A stretch of DNA of 64,000 bases, taken from positions 10,695,501-10,759,500 of the forward strand of contig JAUCBN010000042.1 in the NCBI GenBank assembly GCA_035048815.1, written 5' to 3'. Made by a program: the position numbers and the translations under genes. This document shows, piece after piece, positions 57,801-64,000 of this stretch. The DNA is from Abelmoschus esculentus. Its lineage: Eukaryota > Streptophyta > Magnoliopsida > Malvales > Malvaceae. The notes under the pieces were generated by a model. That model searched no databases, was not told the DNA's origin, and saw only the letters and a program-made list of their open reading frames with translations. Each line of letters starts with the position of its first letter. The stretch's first letter is position 1.

Positions 57801-60268
57801 ATTTTGATTGTAGAGAGAAGTTTTGATTGCCTGGACCTTAGAATGCAAGCAAGCCTTGTATCACGCTTGTTTATTGAACAAAAGAATGTTAAATGATGCT
57901 AGAAATAAGATAAGGATGATTCAAGAAGGGGTTATAGTGTGGGGTATTGTATAGACGAAAAGGAAGTTGTTTTGATGAAGGAAATGCGTGGGGGATGTTG
58001 GTGGTTGATTAGGTAAGGAAATGGAGGCGTTTATGTGAAGTTTAAGTGAAGTAAATGATATGGAAGGATAATTTAAGGGCTGGTGAAGAATGGGGGACGA
58101 ATATGGAAGATGGATGGTGTTTATGTGATGTTGGAATGATAGTATTCAAAGGGACGAAGGTTGAACTTATGTTATAGGAACATAAACTCAATCTAGTTGC
58201 AACTCTGAGGGTGGTAGATGCATTTAGACCTCTTGGAAATGTAATTCCAGAAACCTAAAGTATAAAGGATGGAGGGTGACGCCACAAATCAAAGAGAAGA
58301 TTTGATAAGTCGATAAAGTTCTTAAAAGAACAAGAATAAGATATTAACTTACAAACTAAATAATTTGAATTCAAAGTTGTGTATTTAATTGCCAAAATGG
58401 CTACATATTTATAAGAAATGAAAGGGTGTGGACAATGGATATTTCCCTTTGAAAAGGTGGCTGAATAGTTGCCTTGGTGTCTGTTCAATTGGTGATGTCT
58501 CCCTCTTCAACCGTTCGGTTGAATGGTGCCTCCTTCCAATAATTGTTGTTTCTTTTCGGTTTAAAATTGTAGCCTGCACACTCTTCAGTAAATTGGGCAT
58601 ATCTCGATTTCTCGATATCGGATTGAAGCGACTCAACATGACTTGGAAAGATAAGAGATAGAGTAACAACTTTCATTAAGACCCTGAATCTCAGTTCGTC
58701 TTTTATCCTGCTCGAAATTGGCACACAAGTGGAGCATTATGAATATGTCCAATGAAGAGTGCTATCTCTTTGTTTTGGGCGCCCAAAACTTGTTTCCCTC
58801 CATGGTTTTGTTGTGTCTCTTGGGGAGAGAACATGTCCTTCCATGGTTGAGCTGAAGGTTGTAGGGTGAGATAAGATGAGCTGGTTGAGTTGAGAGTGAG
58901 CTGACTTGAGCTGAGCTAGCTAGCTGTTTTAGCTAGCTGAAAAGTTCACCATCTATGAGTGATGATTTGAGCTGAACAAGAATGATTTGATAAGTCCATG
59001 AAGTTCATGATTTGGTAAATCCATGAAGTTCTTCAAAGAACCAGAATGTGAGATTAACTCACAAAATAAATAATCTGATTCAAAGTTGTATGTTCAAATG
59101 CCAAAATGGCTACATATTTATAGGAAATAAAAGGGTGTGTTTAAGGGACATTCCCCTTTGAAATGGTGGCTGAACAGTGGCCTTGGTGTCTGTTCAATTG
59201 ATGGTGTCTCCCTCCTTAACCATTCGGTTGAATTGTGTCTCCTTCAAAGAATTGTTTGAACTTTTCGGTTTGAAATTCCTGCCTGCACAGTCTTTAGTAA
59301 ATTGGACATATCTCGAGTTCTCGATATCGAATTGATGCGATTCAACATGCGTTGGAGAGATTAGAGATAGAGGAACAACTTCAATGAAGATAACAAAACC
59401 AATTCTGCTTGTATCCTATTCGAAATAGGCAAACAAGTCGACCATCATGAATCTGCCCAATGAAAAGTCTTATCTCTTTGTTTCTGACGCCCAAAACATG
59501 TTTCCCTCCATGGTGGGTCGGTTGTGTCTCTTGTGGAGGGAACATGTCCTTCCATGGTTGAGTTGAAGTTTGTAGGGTAAGCTAAGATGAGCTAGTTGAG
59601 TTGAGAGTGAGCTAACTTGAGCTGAGCTAGCTAGCTGAAAGTTCACCATCTTTGAGTGATGATTTAAGCTGAACGGCTAACTCCCTGGCTGAGTAAACTG
59701 ATCGTTAGGGCCATAATATTGTCCTTAATCCATGAGAGTGTGTAAGAGCTGATCTGAATCCCTTACGGATGAAAATTCATCATTTGTCGTTTTGAGCTCA
59801 TTCTGGATTCGTGAGCTGGAACGAAGCTAGCATCCACTTCATTGCGCTGCCTAGGATTGTTTTGTACATTTTGGTGCTGATCAAAAGCTGGTAAGTGCCT
59901 CAAACAATGATTCTTTGTTTTGAGCTCAAATGGTGCACTTGAGCCAAAACGGAGCTGGCCAATAGTCCATTAAGCTGTGTTTAACATAACCTGCAAAGAA
60001 ACAACTTAAACTAGTAAGTATGATGTTACTAAACATGTGTTGAATATTAATTATGCAAAATATAAGCTAGTTAAAGCTGTGGTTCAATACTAATTACTAA
60101 CTTATCAATAGTAATATAAGTAAATAAACATTATAGGTATATAATATGAGATAGCAAGCGAGTGTAGCACATGAATTGAATAAATAAAGAGCATTAAGTA
60201 GAACTCCTTGATTGGAATTGTGTGACTTAGGGTATGGGCAAAAATTATGGTTGGGCGTGCACATATCA
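57801..60268 (-). repeat. 5' LTR of composite element with internal duplication
   Basis: Minus strand from TGATATGTGCACGCCC. Two tandem copies of the LTR middle (about 59990-59078 and 58960-58370) repeat GCCAAAATGGCTACATA, the TATA region (TATAAATATG on the minus strand), GGTGTCTGTTCAATTG and AGTTCACCATCT(A/T)TGAGTGA at a spacing of about 700 bp. The 3' end, which should finish at GCGTATCA and a PBS, is lost near 57805. No coding potential. Confidence 0.75.
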
Positions 60269-60983
60269 CTCAAAGAGATGGTCATCCATCATAGTATACA
60301 CTCTAAGAAAGGGACTGCTAATTATGAAATGAACTCGAAGAGAGGGTCATTCATTGCGACATACGTTCGAAGAGAGGGGTCAGCCATCTCGATATACGCT
60401 CTAAGAAAGAGACCGTTAATTATGACATGCACTCGAAGAGAGGGGTCGTTCATCATGGCATACGCTCAAAGAGAGGGACCGTTCATTATAACATACGCTC
60501 GAATTCACCGTGGCATATACTCAAAGAGAGGGGTCAGCCACCACGGTATACCCTCTAAGAAAGGGAACGTTCATTATGACATTCACTCGAAGAGAGGGGT
60601 CATTCATCACGACATACGCTCAAAAAGAGGGATCGTCCATCACGGTATACACTCTAAGAAAGGGACCATTAATTATTACATGCATTCGAAGAGAGGGGTC
60701 ATTCATCGCGACACGCGCTCAAAGAGAGGGGTCGTCCAAAACGGTATACGCTCAAAGAGAGGGACCGTTCACCATGACAACCACTCGAAAAGTGGGATCA
60801 TTCATCGCGACATACACTCAAAAAGAAGGATCATCCATCATGGAAAACGCTCAAAGAGAAGGACCGTTCATTATGTCATACGCTCAAAGAGAGGGGTCAA
60901 CCATTACAGTATACGCTCTAAGAAAGGGACAATTAATTATGACATGCATTCGAAGAGAGGGGTCATTCATCGCAACATACGCT
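60269..60983 (+). repeat. 33-bp/99-bp tandem repeat array, segment 6
   Basis: Resumes with the CTCAA duplication and ends ACGCT at the next LTR. Confidence 0.95.
60979..60983. other. Target-site duplication (left) of Athila-like solo LTR
   Basis: ACGCT, matched by AAGCT at 62034-62038 (one difference). The array continues CAAAGAGAGG after the right copy. Confidence 0.75.
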
Positions 60984-62033
60984 TGATAAGTGCTCAACTC
61001 ACTATTACTTTCTACACTTTTCATGGGCACTTATCATCAATTCTATACCTACTTGAACCAATGCATGTACTTAATGTGATATATTTAAGGATTGTGCCAT
61101 TGAAGATTCTATTTGTAGAAAAGGCATACTTTATTGCATTTTCATATCTGTGCAGGAACAAGTGTTGTCGTGGAAGCAGAATGAGGCCGAGGAAGGACCT
61201 GATGCCGAGGCAACAGAGAAGAAAAAGCAATATGGCTGACAATTGAAGGAGAAAAATAAGGAGAAGGTTGCTGAATATGAAGACCAAGAATCGGAGCTGA
61301 ACAACACAAGAAAAGCCCAAGGACAAGGCCACGCGGGAAGAAACCTTCTAGAAGATTAAACTTAGAAATATTTAACCTATGTACATAATTTGTTCCCTAC
61401 TACAAGTTGTACTCTAATTAGGAAAGGTTTGCCCTAGGCCAAGCCTATATAAGGCATAGCCGTCCTAGGGATTATGAGCATACCGAGACCTTGAGAGCCG
61501 AATTTTGAGAGCTTTTACCTTAGGGACAGTTCTTCCCATCATGTGGGATTGGTTGTTGGTTATAATTGATTAACGCTGTGAGGTATCACCAAGGATAGAC
61601 CTTCAACAGTGTTTCGACTTAGGGATAAGCGGAACCATCAAAGGACATTTCGGCAAACTTTGGTAAATCTGCCCAAGAGCAAGGGATTGCCGCGGCAGAG
61701 AACATTGTCGCTGCCGAAGACAGAATCTGCAGTACTGCCGAGGCAGTGCAGTGCAGTGCAATTGCATTGGACAAAAACAAATCAATCAAATCCACTATAC
61801 AACATAATTGGATCCTACCCTTTTTCTTAAATTTAATCTTATCTTATTTAGTTTATTTAGTTTAAGCCACATCAACTTATCTATGTTTTTACTTTTGTTT
61901 TATAGGGAAAGAAGACCAAAGGAAGCATATTAAGTACACCAAACCCTGAAGAGACGATAACTCGATAAATACTTATCACTTATTACTTGACGTGTACACT
62001 TGCAGTCCAATTGCGCATATTCAACACGCATCA
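60984..62033 (+). mobile_element. Complete Athila-like solo LTR
   Basis: 1,050 bp, TGATAAGTGCTC to ACACGCATCA, flanked by near-identical 5-bp duplications inside the 99-bp array. Its 3' half is the same family as 11616-12106. A TATA-like CTATATAAGG (near 61444) and a leader follow. There is no PBS or coding region after it, as expected for a product of LTR-LTR recombination. Confidence 0.85.
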
Positions 62034-64000
62034 AAGCTCAAAGAGAGGTACTGTTCACCATGACATACAATAAAAGAGAGGGACAACTCATTATGACTTA
62101 TGCTCGAAGAGAAGGGTCATTCACCAAGACATATGCTCAAAGAGAGGGGTCGAAGAGTGGGATAATTCATCGCGGCATAAACTCAAAGAGATGGGTCGTC
62201 CATCATAGTATACACTCAAAGAGAGGGATGGTTCATTATGACATACGCTCAGAGAGAGGGGGTTTTCACCGCGACATACGCTCAAAGCGAGGGGGTTAGC
62301 CATCATGGTTTACACTCTAAGAAAAGGACCATTCATTATGACATGCACTCGAAGTGAGGGGTCATTCATCGCGACATACGCTTAATGAGAGGGGTTGTCC
62401 ATCACAGTATACGCTTAAAGAGAGGGACCGTTCACCATGACATGCAATCAAAGAGTGGGATCATTCATCGTGACCTACGCTCAAAGAGAAGGGTCGTACG
62501 TCATTGCATACACTCAAAGAGATTAAGACATACGCTCGAAGAGAGGGGTAATTCACCGCGACGTACGCAAAATAAGAGGGGTCTCAGCCATCACGGTTTA
62601 TGCTCTAAGAAATGAACCATTCATTATGACATGCACTCGAAGAGAGGGGTCATTCATCTCGACATATGCTCAAAGAGAGGGACTATTTAGCATGACATAC
62701 ACTACAAGAGTGGGATCATACATCGCGACATACGCTCAAAGAGAGGGGGCATTCATCACGGCATACGCTCTAAGCAAGAGACCGTTCATTATGACATGCA
62801 CTCGAAGAGAGGGGTCATCCATCATAGCATACGCTAAGAGAGAGGGGTCATCCATCATGGCATACGCTCAAAGAGGGGTCATCCATCATGGCATACGCTC
62901 AAAGAGGGGTCATTCACCGCGACATACGCTCAAAGATATGGGACATCCATCATGGTATACGCTTTAAAAAGGGGACCTTTCATTATGACATGCACTCGAA
63001 GAGATGGGTCATTCATCATGACATATGCTCAAAGAGACGGGTCGTCCATCACGGTATACGCTCTAAGAGCAAGACAATTAATTATGACATGTACACGAAG
63101 AGAGATGTCATTCATCGCGACATACGCTCAAAGAGAGGGGTCAGCCATTACGGTATACGCTCTAACTAAGGAACCATTCATTATGACATGCACTCGAAGA
63201 GAGGGGTCATTCATCACGACATATGCTAAAAGAGAGGGGCTTATCCATCACGGTATACACTCTAAGAAAGGGACCAATAACTATGACATACACTCGAAGA
63301 GAGGGGATATTCGTCGTGATATACGCTCCAGGATAGGGGTCGTCCATCACAGTATACGCTCAAAGAGAGGAACCGTTCACCATGACATTCACTCGAAGAG
63401 TGAGACCATTCACCGCGACATATGCTCAAAGATAGGGGTCGTCCATCATGGCAGACGCTCAAAGAGAGGGACCATTCATTATGACGTAAGCTAAAAGAAA
63501 AGGGACATTCACTGTGACATACGCTTAAAGAGAAGGGTCAACCATCACGATATATGCTCTAAAAAAGGGACCTTTCATTATGACATGCACTGGAAGAGAG
63601 GGATCATTCAACGTGACGTATGCTCAAAGACAGGGGTGTCAATCATGGTATACGCTCTAAGGAAGGGATAGCTAATTATGACATGCACTAGAAGAGATGA
63701 GTCATTCATCGCGACATACACTCTAAGAGAGGGGTCAGCCATCACGGTATACACTCTAAGAAAGGGACCATTCATTATGACATACACTCGGAGAGAGGAG
63801 TCATTCATCGCGACATACACTCAAAGAGAAGGGTCAACCATCACGGTATACGCTATAAGACACAGACCGTTCATTATGACATGCACTCGAAGAGAGGGGT
63901 CATTCATCGCGACATACACTAAAAGAGATGGGTTGTCCATCACAGTATGCGCACTAAGAAAGGGACTGTTAATTATGACATGCATTCAAAGTGAGGGGTC
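62034..64000 (+). repeat. 33-bp/99-bp tandem repeat array, segment 7
   Basis: Continues segment 6 in register and runs off the right edge of the window. Locally rearranged: a short run of the same subunit near 62800-62930 (CATCATGGCATACGCT three times) and a degenerate patch at 62510-62590. Confidence 0.95.

Larger units (their letters stand above)
50198..60268 (-). mobile_element. Composite (nested) chromovirus-like LTR element
   Basis: 10,071 bp on the minus strand, from TGATATGTGCACG (at 60268) to GAGCGTATCA (at 50198), with exact CTCAA duplications. It entered the 99-bp array as one LTR retrotransposon and was then heavily rebuilt. On the minus strand, in order: 5' LTR (60268 to about 57800) with an internal duplication; a second LTR-like block and leader with TATA box; broken gag; and the 3' LTR, split by part of an unrelated Athila-like element (LTR 50581-52382, 3' region, transposon-protein pseudogene). 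Pol is missing. Confidence 0.85.

Noticed and set aside
60212..61246. 344-codon frame across an LTR end, the 99-bp repeat and a solo LTR
   Set aside because: It joins three unrelated sequences by chance, crossing two insertion boundaries, and the C-terminal part is LTR sequence.
1..64000. tRNA, rRNA, telomere repeats or host genes
   Set aside because: I looked for cloverleaf-like blocks, TTTAGGG runs and conserved exons and found none. All protein-like signals belong to mobile elements.

Overview
The window looks like repeat-rich heterochromatin from a flowering plant, most likely a eudicot. The reasons are plant-type LTR-retrotransposon relics (Ty3/gypsy gag and integrase tails, a tRNA-iMet-type and a tRNA-Asp-like primer binding site), a plant L1-type LINE with a DUF4283 ORF1 and a C-terminal RNase H in ORF2, and about 75 copies of a nucleosome-length (about 170 bp) AT-rich satellite. 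I see no host protein-coding gene, tRNA or rRNA gene. Species and family cannot be fixed from the sequence alone.

Layout. (1) A 33-bp repeat in a three-subunit, 99-bp higher-order unit fills 1-4392, 35472-38323, 39983-41776, 43867-44881, 48024-50197, 60269-60983 and 62034-64000, about 14.9 kb, always in the same orientation. It is best read as one old array cut into pieces by insertions. (2) 4393-13612 is a patchwork of LTR-element debris: an LTR-like block with a TATA box, a minus-strand LTR relic, a probable 3.8-kb LTR (7553-11380), and the 5' end of an Athila-like element (LTR 3' part, PBS, broken gag) that stops abruptly at the satellite. (3) 13613-34261 is the 170-bp satellite, built of three alternating monomer types (about 510-bp higher-order unit) with larger tandem duplications. 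It is split by a nearly intact 7.9-kb LINE on the minus strand (16331-24260) with a 17-bp target-site duplication. (4) From 34262 to the end, one family of Ty3/gypsy chromovirus-like elements and one Athila-like solo LTR sit inside the 99-bp array. Four insertions keep exact or near-exact 5-bp target-site duplications, after which the repeat resumes in register.

How the parts relate. The gypsy family that hits the 99-bp array has LTRs starting TGATG and ending TATCA, a tRNA-iMet-type PBS, and a polyprotein tail (PITRSKAK motif) that reads through the polypurine tract into the 3' LTR. That last trait is known from centromeric (CRM) chromoviruses. With two tandem arrays, one of them nucleosome-sized with higher-order structure, a centromeric or pericentromeric origin is a reasonable inference, unproven here.

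Points most worth a second look: the 99-bp array, whose consensus is open in all three forward frames; the LINE, in which ORF1, a 147-codon T-rich ORF and ORF2 are chained by two ATGA overlaps created by a duplicated ORF junction; the LTR-overlapping integrase tail; and the satellite higher-order structure.
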